NCBI RefSeq assembly: GCF_034347405.1
Contig: NZ_CP133778.1
Span: forward strand, 1,426,001 to 1,490,000
From: Pseudomonas sp. CCC3.1
GTDB taxonomy: Bacteria; Pseudomonadota; Gammaproteobacteria; Pseudomonadales; Pseudomonadaceae
DNA: 64,000 nucleotides
Direction of reading: 5' to 3'
In this document: positions 41,999 to 50,601 of the stretch, piece by piece
Position numbering within the stretch: the first letter of the stretch is position 1
How the letters are laid out: each line of letters opens with the position of its first letter
Position numbers and translations under genes: made by a program
The notes under the pieces: generated by a model
Told to the model about the DNA's origin: nothing
The model's database searches: none
What the model saw: the letters and a program-made list of their open reading frames with translations, nothing else

Positions 41999-43242
41999 GG
42001 CGCGACGGCTCGGCGCTTACTGATTTCCAGCAGTACCACGTAGCACGCAGCGGAGGCGGCAATGCCTACCAGCGGTGCGATCCAGGGTGAGGCGTAGGCC
42101 AGCACGGCGCCGACCGCATACGCCGACAACCCTCGCAGGTTGTAGCGCGGCAAGCTGACAGACGCCAGCAGCGGGTACTTGCCGCGATGGCGATACCAGT
42201 AGTCAGCCATGATCACGCCGCCGATGGGCGGGATGATCGAGCCCAGCAGCACCAGAAACGGAATCAGCATTTCATACATGCCGCCGATGGCCAGCACGAT
42301 GCCGATGGCGGCGGCAATCAGTGTCATTGTGCGGCGGCGCTCACTGCGCACGAGGTGGCAGGCGGCGGCTGATACGTTGTAAATCGTCGGGCCCTGAATC
42401 GTCCACAGATTGAGGCAGAGCATAATCACTGCGGCGAACGACAAGCCTTGCAGCATCATCACTTCAACGATGTCGGCCTGTTGATAAACGATGGCGCACC
42501 AGGCACCGGCGACGATCATCAAGCCATTGCCGAGCAGAAAACTGACCACGCTGGCGATCACCGCAATTCGGCCGGTGCGCGACAGACGCGTCCAGTTGGT
42601 GGCCTGAGTCGCGCCGCTGGCAAACGTGCCGAAGACCATGGTGATCGCTGCCGAGAACGTCATGGTTTCATGCGGGATGACAGCGGACAGCGCCTTGAAA
42701 CCGCCGACGTGCTGCGTCGCGAGGACCATGGAGACAATCAGCAGAATCAGCATCAGCGGCACCGAAATGCGCGACAGCACGTCCAGCCCTTTAAAACCGA
42801 TGATGGCGGTAATGCTGAAGCCCAGGCCGAACACAATCATCAGCGGGGTGGCGAAGCCTTCAGACAGGCCGAGCATCTTCACCAGCACGATGGCCACCGT
42901 TGCCGTGCCCCAGGCGTACCAGCCGAGTTCGGCAAAGCCGAGGATAAAGTCAGAAAGACGGCTGCCGGCCTCGCCAAAGCAAAAACGCCCCATGAGCACT
43001 GTATTGAGCCCGCTGCGCGATGCGATCAGCGCGAGTGCGGCGGCATACAGCGCCAGCAGACCATTACCGATGGCGGCGATCCACAGCATGTCGACGAAAT
43101 TGAACGCCATGCCCAACTTGCCTCCGGCGAACATGGTCCCGGTAAAGAAGGTAAAGCTGAACAGCACCATGGAAATCGGTAGCAGGCCCTTGCGTGCTGT
43201 GCGCGGGGCTTCGCTTAGAGGAAATTCGCCGGGTGAACTCAT
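41977..43242 (-). CDS. codB: Cytosine permease CodB (NCS1 family)
   Basis: 421 residues from MSSPGEFPLSEAPRTARKGL. Twelve hydrophobic segments include LPISMVLFSFTFFTGTMFAGG (helix 1) and LGFAELGWYAWGTATVAI. The layout matches NCS1 cytosine:H+ symporters. The ATG at 43242 follows GGCGGAGAAATACCAC; the frame extends to 43353, but those residues are not transporter-like. First gene of codB-pucR-codA. Confidence 0.92.
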   Translation of the reverse strand: MSSPGEFPLSEAPRTARKGLLPISMVLFSFTFFTGTMFAGGKLGMAFNFVDMLWIAAIGNGLLALYAAALALIASRSGLNTVLMGRFCFGEAGSRLSDFILGFAELGWYAWGTATVAIVLVKMLGLSEGFATPLMIVFGLGFSITAIIGFKGLDVLSRISVPLMLILLIVSMVLATQHVGGFKALSAVIPHETMTFSAAITMVFGTFASGATQATNWTRLSRTGRIAVIASVVSFLLGNGLMIVAGAWCAIVYQQADIVEVMMLQGLSFAAVIMLCLNLWTIQGPTIYNVSAAACHLVRSERRRTMTLIAAAIGIVLAIGGMYEMLIPFLVLLGSIIPPIGGVIMADYWYRHRGKYPLLASVSLPRYNLRGLSAYAVGAVLAYASPWIAPLVGIAASAACYVVLLEISKRRAVAPCVQEDV

Positions 43243-43463
43243 GTGGTATTTCTCCGCCTCGAATGGGATGGCCGTCGTCAGTGGCTCCCTTGGGCTAGAG
43301 CAATAAGCGGGCCTGTTTTGCATAACGTCGATACATCGAGAATAAGCGGGCACAGGTGATAGTGCTTAGTGTTCAGAGTGCACATATAGGATGGGTTTAT
43401 CGTATTGAGGTTGTGCAGAGTGATTCATTTTGAAGCGCGTGTGCACTGTTTTAGGTGGGGTTT

Positions 43464-43610
43464 CGTAGCAGTTGACGAGTAATACGAGGCTACGTCCGGC
43501 GACGCAGTCGTCGTGAGTCGGCAGTCGCGATCTTTCAGGACTATCGGGGTTCCAGGTTTTACGATTGCTGCGCAACCGGACGTAGCCTCGTATTACTCGT
43601 CAACTGCTAC
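43464..43610. repeat. Long hairpin element (family C), copy 2
   Basis: Left arm 43464-43498 and right arm 43577-43610 pair perfectly over 34 bases around a 78-base loop. They share the GAGGCTACGTCCG core and TTTTACGATTGCTGCGCAAC right-loop end with copy 1 at 7876-8024, but the mid-arm sequence is CGAGTAATACGAGG instead of CGAGCACCGCGAGG. It occupies the 473-base gap between codB and nrdA. Confidence 0.9.
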
Positions 43611-43635
43611 AAGGTCGTTTAAACCCTCACAAAAC

Positions 43636-43682
43636 AAAACCCCCGTTAAACCCAACTGTTGCCAGGGTTTAACGGGGGTTTT
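43636..43682 (-). terminator. Strong terminator downstream of nrdA
   Basis: Stem of 16-17 bases with arms ACCCCCGTTAAACCC and GGGTTTAACGGGGGT, loop AACTGTTGCCA, and A/T tracts on both sides. It should work in both directions; on the minus strand it ends nrdA transcripts. Confidence 0.93.
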
Positions 43683-43715
43683 TAGCGAGGCGGTCAGCCC
43701 GCCTGGCTACTCAGC

Positions 43716-46589
43716 TTATTGGCAAGCTTCGCAATCCGGCTCGTCAATCGCGCAGGCTTTTGGCACCGGTGCTGGGCCAGCAGGCGCTGCGGCCACGTCT
43801 TCACTGTTTTTGCCGCTCGATACAGCGTTGAGCTTGCCCGTGTTAACGGTGGACTTCTCGGTGCTGGTCGCTGCCAGTGCACGGAGGTAGTAAGTGGTTT
43901 TCAAACCACGGTACCAAGCCATGCGGTAGGTCACGTCCAGTTTCTTGCCCGAAGCACCTGCGATGTACAGGTTCAGCGACTGAGCCTGGTCGATCCACTT
44001 CTGACGACGGCTGGCCGCGTCAACGATCCACTTGGTGTCGACTTCAAACGCAGTGGCATACAGCTCTTTGAGCTCTTGCGGGATGCGTTCGATCTGCTGC
44101 ACGGAACCGTCGTAGTATTTCAGGTCGTTGATCATGACCGAATCCCACAGGCCGCGAGCCTTGAGGTCGCGAACCAGGTACGGGTTGATCACGGTGAATT
44201 CGCCCGACAGGTTCGATTTCACGTACAGGTTCTGATACGTCGGTTCGATCGACTGCGAAACGCCAGTGATGTTGGCGATGGTCGCGGTCGGTGCGATGGC
44301 CATGATGTTGGAGTTACGAATGCCGTTCTGTACACGGGCACGAACCGGTGCCCAGTCCAGGGATTCGTTCAGGTCAACGTCGATGTATTTCTGGCCACGC
44401 TGCTCGATCAGGATCTGTTGCGAATCCAGCGGCAGGATACCTTTGGACCACAGCGAACCCTGGAACGTTTCGTAAGCGCCACGCTCGTCAGCCAGGTCGC
44501 AAGACGCCTGGATGGCGTAGTAGCTGACCGCTTCCATCGATTTGTCAGCAAACTCAACGGCCGCTTGCGACGCATAAGGAATGTGTTGCAGGTACAGAGC
44601 GTCCTGGAAGCCCATGATCCCCAGGCCCACTGGACGGTGCTTGAAGTTCGAGTTGCGTGCTTGCGGCACCGAGTAGTAGTTGATGTCGATAACGTTATCG
44701 AGCATGCGAACAGCAACGTCGATGGTGCGCTTGAGCTTGGCGGTGTCCAGCTTGCCGTCCACGATGTGGTTAGGCAAGTTGATCGAACCCAGGTTGCAAA
44801 CAGCGATCTCGTCCTTGTTGGTGTTCAAGGTGATCTCGGTGCACAGGTTCGAGCTGTGAACCACGCCCACGTGCTGCTGCGGGCTGCGCAGGTTGCACGG
44901 GTCTTTGAAGGTCAGCCATGGGTGGCCGGTTTCAAACAGCATGGACAGCATTTTGCGCCACAGGTCTTTGGCCTGGATGGTCTTGAACAGTTTGACCTTG
45001 CCTGGGTACTCGGTCAGGGCTTCGTAGTACTCGTAACGCTCTTCGAAGGCCTTGCCGGTCAGGTCGTGCAGGTCCGGTACTTCGGACGGCGAGAACAGGG
45101 TCCACTTGCCGTCATCGAAGACGCGCTTCATGAACAGGTCAGGGATCCAGTTGGCGGTGTTCATGTCGTGGGTACGACGACGATCATCACCGGTGTTCTT
45201 GCGCAGCTCGATGAACTCTTCGATGTCCATGTGCCAGGTTTCCAGGTAGGCACACACAGCGCCTTTGCGCTTGCCACCCTGGTTAACGGCAACGGCGGTG
45301 TCGTTCACAACCTTGAGGAACGGAACCACGCCCTGGGATTTGCCGTTGGTGCCTTTGATCCACGAACCCAATGCACGAACTGGCGTCCAGTCGTTGCCCA
45401 GGCCGCCGGCGAATTTGGACAGCATGGCGTTGTCGTGGATCGCGTGGTAGATGCCCGACAGGTCGTCCGGCACGGTGGTCAGGTAGCAGCTGGACAGCTG
45501 CGGACGCTGAGTACCGGCGTTGAACAGGGTCGGGGTCGACGACATGTAGTCGAACGACGACAACAGGTTGTAGAACTCGATCGCACGGTCTTCTTTGTGC
45601 TTTTCTTCGATCGCCAGGCCCATGGCCACGCGCATGAAGAAGATCTGCGGCAGTTCGAAACGCACGCCATCCTTGTGGATGAAGTAACGGTCGTACAGGG
45701 TTTGCAGGCCCAGGTAGGTGAACTGCTGATCGCGCTCGTGGTTGATCGCCTTGCCCAGTTTTTCCAGGTCGAAGGTGGCCAGCACCGGGTTCAGCAGGTC
45801 GAATTCAATACCCTTGGCGATGTACGCAGGCAGGGCCTTGGCGTACAGGTCGGCCATTTCATGGTGCGTGGCGCTTTCTGCCACGTTCAGGAAGCTCAGG
45901 CCTTCGGCACGCAGGGTGTCCATCAGCAGGCGAGCCGTCACGAACGAGTAGTTAGGCTCACGCTCTACCAGCGTACGGGCGGTCATCACCAGGGCGGTGT
46001 TGACGTCGTTCAGTGCAACGCCGTCGTAGAGGTTCTTCAGGGTTTCGCGCTGGATCAGGTCGCCGTCAACTTCTTCCAGGCCTTCGCAGGCTTCGGTGAC
46101 GATGGTGTTCAGGCGGCCCATGTCGAGCGGAGCAAACGAGCCGTCGGCGCGGGTGATGCGGATCGATGGGTGAGCCACCACAGCGTCTTCGGCTGGGGCG
46201 CGAGTGGCGCGCTCTTTGGCACGCGAGTCGCGGTAGATCACGTAATCGCGGGCTACTTTCTGCTCGCCGGCACGCATCAGGGCCAGTTCAACCTGGTCCT
46301 GGATTTCTTCGATGTGGATAGTGCCGCCCGATGGCATGCGACGCTTGAAGGTCGCGGTGACTTGTTCGGTCAGGCGCGCAACGGTGTCATGGATGCGTGA
46401 CGAGGCAGCGGCATTGCCGCCTTCAACTGCGAGAAACGCTTTGGTGATGGCGACGGTGATCTTGTCATCGGTGTAAGGAACGACAGTCCCGTTACGTTTG
46501 ATCACGCGCAACTGGCCTGGGGCGGTCGCAGACAGATCCAGATGTGTATCGGAACCCTGCGAGTTCTCGCGAGTTGTGTCGGTTTGCAT
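43716..46589 (-). CDS. nrdA: Ribonucleoside-diphosphate reductase class Ia, alpha subunit NrdA
   Basis: 957 residues from MQTDTTRENSQGSDTHLDLS. There are two ATP-cone domains: LRVIKRNGTVVPYTDDKITV (about 25-120) and IRITRADGSFAPLDMGRLNT (about 145-235). The catalytic barrel carries SSCYLTTVPDDLSGIYHAI, SSNLCTEITLN with the active-site Cys and Glu, CNLGSINL, and the radical-transfer tyrosines in GLKTTYYLRAL. The C-terminal redox tail has CAIDEPDCEACQ. It reduces NDPs to dNDPs with the NrdB radical subunit. I prefer the ATG at 46589 over that at 46607 because known Pseudomonas proteins start there. nrdB is not adjacent: the strong terminator follows, then codB. Confidence 0.96.
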   Translation of the reverse strand: MQTDTTRENSQGSDTHLDLSATAPGQLRVIKRNGTVVPYTDDKITVAITKAFLAVEGGNAAASSRIHDTVARLTEQVTATFKRRMPSGGTIHIEEIQDQVELALMRAGEQKVARDYVIYRDSRAKERATRAPAEDAVVAHPSIRITRADGSFAPLDMGRLNTIVTEACEGLEEVDGDLIQRETLKNLYDGVALNDVNTALVMTARTLVEREPNYSFVTARLLMDTLRAEGLSFLNVAESATHHEMADLYAKALPAYIAKGIEFDLLNPVLATFDLEKLGKAINHERDQQFTYLGLQTLYDRYFIHKDGVRFELPQIFFMRVAMGLAIEEKHKEDRAIEFYNLLSSFDYMSSTPTLFNAGTQRPQLSSCYLTTVPDDLSGIYHAIHDNAMLSKFAGGLGNDWTPVRALGSWIKGTNGKSQGVVPFLKVVNDTAVAVNQGGKRKGAVCAYLETWHMDIEEFIELRKNTGDDRRRTHDMNTANWIPDLFMKRVFDDGKWTLFSPSEVPDLHDLTGKAFEERYEYYEALTEYPGKVKLFKTIQAKDLWRKMLSMLFETGHPWLTFKDPCNLRSPQQHVGVVHSSNLCTEITLNTNKDEIAVCNLGSINLPNHIVDGKLDTAKLKRTIDVAVRMLDNVIDINYYSVPQARNSNFKHRPVGLGIMGFQDALYLQHIPYASQAAVEFADKSMEAVSYYAIQASCDLADERGAYETFQGSLWSKGILPLDSQQILIEQRGQKYIDVDLNESLDWAPVRARVQNGIRNSNIMAIAPTATIANITGVSQSIEPTYQNLYVKSNLSGEFTVINPYLVRDLKARGLWDSVMINDLKYYDGSVQQIERIPQELKELYATAFEVDTKWIVDAASRRQKWIDQAQSLNLYIAGASGKKLDVTYRMAWYRGLKTTYYLRALAATSTEKSTVNTGKLNAVSSGKNSEDVAAAPAGPAPVPKACAIDEPDCEACQ

Positions 46590-46949
46590 GGGGGTGTGTC
46601 TCCACATTCTCTATGTTTATTTGGGCGCCTTTTGGGCGCCCACCGTTCCGTCCTGAAGCTCTACAACCGATCATGAACCGGGCATAACAACTTCGGGACG
46701 TACCGAAAGGGGGGTAAGCCGCTTCCTTGCCGAAGTTTTTGGTCTGCGCTTGCAGCCTCAAACCGTATTCCTGGCGGGTGACAGTATTTTTACTGCAACA
46801 CCCGGGCCGTTTTCTGGCGTTAACGCTGGAAAACGGTAGTCGTCCGCTTGAGCGGTATGGACTTGAAAATGCGCGTTTAATTCAACCCGACTGGCGCGAG
46901 AAAAGGGCTTGAAATTCTCGTCTGAGTTGTGTTGGGTTTTTTGCCTTAA

Positions 46950-46965
46950 ACCCTATATGTGGGGT
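46950..46965. promoter_or_regulatory. Putative NrdR box 1 upstream of nrdA
   Basis: ACCCTATATGTGGGGT agrees at about 12 of 16 positions with the NrdR consensus ACACWATATATWGTGT as I remember it. A second box begins exactly 31 bases further, the spacing expected for paired NrdR sites. Confidence 0.62.
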
Positions 46966-46980
46966 TTTTTGGCGGAATTG

Positions 46981-46996
46981 ATACAAGATATGCGTT
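46981..46996. promoter_or_regulatory. Putative NrdR box 2 upstream of nrdA
   Basis: ATACAAGATATGCGTT, a weaker match to the NrdR consensus, 31 bases centre to centre from box 1. NrdR would repress nrdA when dATP is high. Confidence 0.58.
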
Positions 46997-47022
46997 TTGA
47001 CGGCAGGGTGCAACGTTCTATC

Positions 47023-47031
47023 TGTGGATAA
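47023..47031. promoter_or_regulatory. Consensus DnaA box upstream of nrdA
   Basis: TGTGGATAA is the exact complement of the strict DnaA box TTATCCACA. In E. coli, DnaA boxes in the nrdAB promoter tie dNTP supply to replication initiation; a similar link is plausible. The rest of the 695-base gap 46590-47284 shows no gene that I can support. Confidence 0.65.
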
Positions 47032-47242
47032 CTCTGTGCGTAAATTGTGTATGAAACCCTAAAAAACAGTGTAGGCCGCATGTGCGCTGGACTGCACCGT
47101 TGGTCACTGAATTTTGCAGGATCAAATCGTTCGTGCTGAATTTTGAGGGCGCGAACCCTACCACAAAAAACAGCGCTGTCCGAACGCATTTTCAGGCGGG
47201 TGCAAAGATAGGAAAGGTCAAGCGGAAATTGCTGCAAAGAAG

Positions 47243-47272
47243 GCCGAAAAGGTCATTGCAGACCTTTCCGGC
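47243..47272 (-). terminator. Possible terminator downstream of bglX
   Basis: Stem GCCGAAAAGGTC / GACCTTTCCGGC (one mismatch) with loop ATTGCA, 13 bases after the bglX stop on the minus strand. The following T-tract is interrupted. Confidence 0.5.
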
Positions 47273-47284
47273 AATTGAGCGAAA

Positions 47285-49576
47285 TTACAGCAGCTCGAAG
47301 CTGTTTTGCTGGACGTTTTGCGAATCGAGGCCTATTTGCACGTCGAATTCACCCGGTTCGGCGGCGTACTTCAACTGGGTGTTGTAGAACTTCAAGTCGT
47401 CCTCGTCGATGCTGAACTGCACGACTTTCTCTTCGCCGGCTTTAAGCATGATTTTCTGGAAGTTTTTCAACTCCTTGACCGGGCGGCTCATGGAGGCGGT
47501 GACATCGCGCAGGTACAGCTGCACGACCGTTTCGCCGTCACGCTTGCCGGTGTTTTTGACCGTGACGCTGGCCGTTAGCTTGGCGCCGGGCTTCAAGGTC
47601 TTGGCCGATAAGCTGACAGGCGACACGCTGAAATCGGTGTAGCTCAGGCCGTAGCCAAATGGGTACAGCGGCGTGTTCGGCGCGTCGAAGTACTGCGAGG
47701 TGTAGTTGCCCGGCTTGCCCGGTGTGAAGGGACGACCAATGCTCAAGTGGCTGTAGTAGGTAGGGATCTGGCCTACAGAGCGTGGGAATGTGATAGGCAG
47801 CTTGCCGGAAGGGTTGTAGTCACCGAACAGCACGTCAGCAATCGCATTGCCGCCTTCAGTGCCGCTGAACCAGGTTTCCAGCACCGCGTCCGCTTGCTGT
47901 TGTTGCAGGTCAATAGTCAGCGGGCGGCCGTTCATCAATACCAGTACCAACGGCTTGCCGGTGGCTTTGAGCGCGGTAATCAGTGCGCGCTGGCTGGCAG
48001 GAATATCAAGCTCGGTACGGCTCGATGACTCGTGCGACATGCCACGCGACTCACCCACCACGGCGACCACCACATCAGCTTGCTGCGCGGCCTTGATGGC
48101 TTCGTCAATCATGACCTGTGCCGGACGCGGGTCGTTGGTGACTTCAGGTGCGTCAAAATTGAGGAAGTTCAGGTAATCAACGATTTTTTGGTCGTCGGTG
48201 ATGTTGGCTCCGCGGGCGTAAGTCAGCGTGCCTTGCTGACCCAGTGCGTTGCGCATGCCGTCATACACGGTCACCGATTGTGCAGGCACGCCCGCAGCGG
48301 CCCAGCTCCCCATGATGTCGATCGGTGCTTTGGCCAGCGGTCCAACCAGCGCAATACGCGCCTGTTTTTTCAGTGGCAGGGTCTCGGACTGGTTTTTCAA
48401 CAGCACCAGACTCTTGCGTGCTACCTCGCGTGCTTCAGCGCGGTGCAGGCGACTTTCAGCTTTGACATCGACCGGGTCATCTTCAGCCTTGCCGATGCGC
48501 AAATACGGGTCGGCAAACAGGCCCATGTCGTACTTGGCACCGAGCACTTCACGCACAGCGTTGTCGAGGTCGCTCTGTGGGACTTCGCCAGACTTCAACA
48601 AGCCAGGCAATTCTTCGCCGTAGGCTTTGTCGTTCATGCTCATGTCGATACCGGCCTTGATCGCCAGCTTGGCGGCTTCGCGGCTGTCTTTAGCCACGCC
48701 GTGCTTGATCAGCTCGATGATGGCGCCGTGGTCACTCACGGCGACGCCTTTAAAGCCCCAGTCCTTGCGCAGCAAATCTTGCATCAGCCACGTGTTCGAG
48801 GTGGCGGGCACGCCATTGATCGAGTTCAGCGCCACCATGACTCCTCCCGCCCCGGCCTCAATGGCGGCGTGGTAGGGCGGCAAGTAATCCTGGAACATGC
48901 GGGTCAGGCTCATATCGACGGTGTTGTAGTCCCGTCCGCCTTCTACCGCGCCGTACAAGGCAAAGTGTTTAACGCTGGCCATGATGTTGCCGGGCAGGGC
49001 AGGTGAAGCGCCTTGATAGGCGTGAACCATGACGTTGGCGATGCGTGACACTAAATAGGTGTCTTCGCCAAAACCTTCCGATGTCCGTCCCCAACGCGGG
49101 TCACGGGCGATGTCGACCATGGGCGCGAAGGTCAGGTCGATACTGTCATCGCTGGCTTCTTTGGCCGCCACTCGACCACTCAACCCAATGGCGTCCATGT
49201 CCCAGCTAGCCGCCAGGCCCAGGCTGATCGGGAAAATCGTGCGATGGCCGTGAATCACGTCATAAGCGAAGAACATCGGGATTTTCAAACGGCTGCGCAT
49301 GGCAGCGTCTTGCATCGGACGGTTTTCATCGCGGGAAATCGAGTTGAAGGTGCCGCCGATATGGCCGGCTGCGATTTCCTTGCGGATCATTTCGCGGGGC
49401 ATTTCCGGGCCGATGCTGATCAGGCGTAACTGGCCGATTTTTTCGGCTTCAGTCATTTGCTTCATCAAATCAGCGACGAACACGTCTTTCTTAGGCAGTG
49501 GGGCTAGCGGGGTTTGGGCCCAGACCGATTGACTGGTCAGGCTGATGGCAATGGCCAGCAAACACATATTTTTCAT
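47285..49576 (-). CDS. bglX: Periplasmic beta-glucosidase BglX (GH3)
   Basis: 763 residues. The signal peptide MKNMCLLAIAISLTSQSVWA is cleaved near AQT. The GH3 N-terminal barrel has TFAPMVDIARDPRWGRTSEG and KHFALYGAVEGGRDYNTVDM, and the nucleophile Asp is in GFKGVAVSDHGAI (about 275-287). The C-terminal alpha/beta sandwich has VAVVGESRGMSHESSSRTEL, and a final fibronectin-III-like domain has GLSYTDFSVSPVSL. It hydrolyses beta-linked glucosides and cello-oligosaccharides in the periplasm. Transcribed alone. Confidence 0.94.
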   Translation of the reverse strand: MKNMCLLAIAISLTSQSVWAQTPLAPLPKKDVFVADLMKQMTEAEKIGQLRLISIGPEMPREMIRKEIAAGHIGGTFNSISRDENRPMQDAAMRSRLKIPMFFAYDVIHGHRTIFPISLGLAASWDMDAIGLSGRVAAKEASDDSIDLTFAPMVDIARDPRWGRTSEGFGEDTYLVSRIANVMVHAYQGASPALPGNIMASVKHFALYGAVEGGRDYNTVDMSLTRMFQDYLPPYHAAIEAGAGGVMVALNSINGVPATSNTWLMQDLLRKDWGFKGVAVSDHGAIIELIKHGVAKDSREAAKLAIKAGIDMSMNDKAYGEELPGLLKSGEVPQSDLDNAVREVLGAKYDMGLFADPYLRIGKAEDDPVDVKAESRLHRAEAREVARKSLVLLKNQSETLPLKKQARIALVGPLAKAPIDIMGSWAAAGVPAQSVTVYDGMRNALGQQGTLTYARGANITDDQKIVDYLNFLNFDAPEVTNDPRPAQVMIDEAIKAAQQADVVVAVVGESRGMSHESSSRTELDIPASQRALITALKATGKPLVLVLMNGRPLTIDLQQQQADAVLETWFSGTEGGNAIADVLFGDYNPSGKLPITFPRSVGQIPTYYSHLSIGRPFTPGKPGNYTSQYFDAPNTPLYPFGYGLSYTDFSVSPVSLSAKTLKPGAKLTASVTVKNTGKRDGETVVQLYLRDVTASMSRPVKELKNFQKIMLKAGEEKVVQFSIDEDDLKFYNTQLKYAAEPGEFDVQIGLDSQNVQQNSFELL

Positions 49577-49843
49577 GGAGTTCTTCTGCGCGCCCGCTCA
49601 AGTCAAAGCGAAGGGAAGCCCGCGCTTTCGAAGCGATATTGTTCTGGGAAAGGGTGGTGGACTACTTAACTTAAAGAAATACCCTATCGTTAAAGAAAGT
49701 ATTCCTACAGCGAAGGCAGTCTTTTAGCTGATTCGCCGTGAGCAATCCAGTGTTGCGGGGAGATATTCGAGAGCGGCGTGGGAGTTTTTATGTCAAACGT
49801 GGGGTCTATGAACCTAATCGGATTAAAACGGAGTGTCTGACGT

Positions 49844-50452
49844 ATGCACATTGAGAGCGCAAGACGGATCGGTTGGAAAGTAATCGCGCTATTAGCCCTC
49901 AGCAGCGTGCTGGCGGGGTGCGGGATTAACACGATTCCGACGCTGGATGAGCAGGTTAAAGCGGCTTGGTCGCAAGTGCAGAACCAGTATCAACGTCGTG
50001 CTGACTTGATCCCCAACCTGGTTGAAACGGTCAAAGGCGCGGCTAAGCAAGAGCAGGCGACGCTGACGGCGGTGATTGAAGCGCGAGCCAAGGCCACCTC
50101 GATTCAGGTCGATGCCAGCACCTTGAACAACCCGGAAAAACTCAAACAGTTCCAGGACGCGCAAAACCAGCTGACGGGCGCCTTGAGTCGCTTGATGGTG
50201 GTGTCTGAGCGCTACCCGGACCTCAAGTCCAACCAAAACTTCCTGTCATTGCAGTCGCAACTTGAAGGCACTGAAAACCGGATCAGCGTGGCGCGCCGTG
50301 ATTTCATCCTCGCGGTAGAGCGTTACAACACCGAGATTCGCACCTTCCCGGGCCGCCTGTGGCATGCCGTGATGTACAGCGACTTACCGATTCGCGCCAC
50401 CTTCGAAGCAACCACCCCGGATGCCGACAAAGCCCCTGAGGTTAAATTTTGA
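49844..50452 (+). CDS. lemA: LemA family lipoprotein
   Basis: 202 residues. The N-terminal lipoprotein signal has lipobox LAGC (about 24-27). It is followed by the four-helix LemA fold with QVQNQYQRRADLIPNLVETV, AKQEQATLTAVIEARAKAT, YPDLKSNQNFLSLQSQLEGT and NRISVARRDFILAVERYNTEI, all hallmark segments. Role is poorly known; family members partner with TPM/YgcG proteins, two of which follow on the same strand. It is probably anchored to the inner or outer membrane. The 267 bases upstream hold no other gene that I can see. Confidence 0.93.
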   Translation: MHIESARRIGWKVIALLALSSVLAGCGINTIPTLDEQVKAAWSQVQNQYQRRADLIPNLVETVKGAAKQEQATLTAVIEARAKATSIQVDASTLNNPEKLKQFQDAQNQLTGALSRLMVVSERYPDLKSNQNFLSLQSQLEGTENRISVARRDFILAVERYNTEIRTFPGRLWHAVMYSDLPIRATFEATTPDADKAPEVKF

Positions 50453-50463
50453 TAATGCGGTCT

Positions 50464-50573
50464 GTAGTCGCTGCCGCAGGCTGCGAAGGGTTGCGTAGCA
50501 ACCCGTTTTCTTGAAGCCCCTGCGGTCGCCACCCAATTGTGCGATCTCGATCGCAGCCTGCGGCAGCGACTAC
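50464..50573. repeat. Inverted repeat, family D
   Basis: Perfect 23-base arms, GTAGTCGCTGCCGCAGGCTG...CGA at 50464-50486 and the complement at 50551-50573, enclose a GGGTTGCGTAGCAACCC mini-hairpin and further sequence. It separates lemA from the first TPM gene. Confidence 0.9.
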
Positions 50574-50601
50574 GGCTATTTATTAACCCCTCGAGGTGCT
50601 G

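Noticed and set aside
43719..46400. 893-codon open frame opposite nrdA
   Set aside because: It is a GC-rich antisense shadow of nrdA. The translation lacks known domains and has no ribosome binding site, while NrdA on the other strand is unmistakable.
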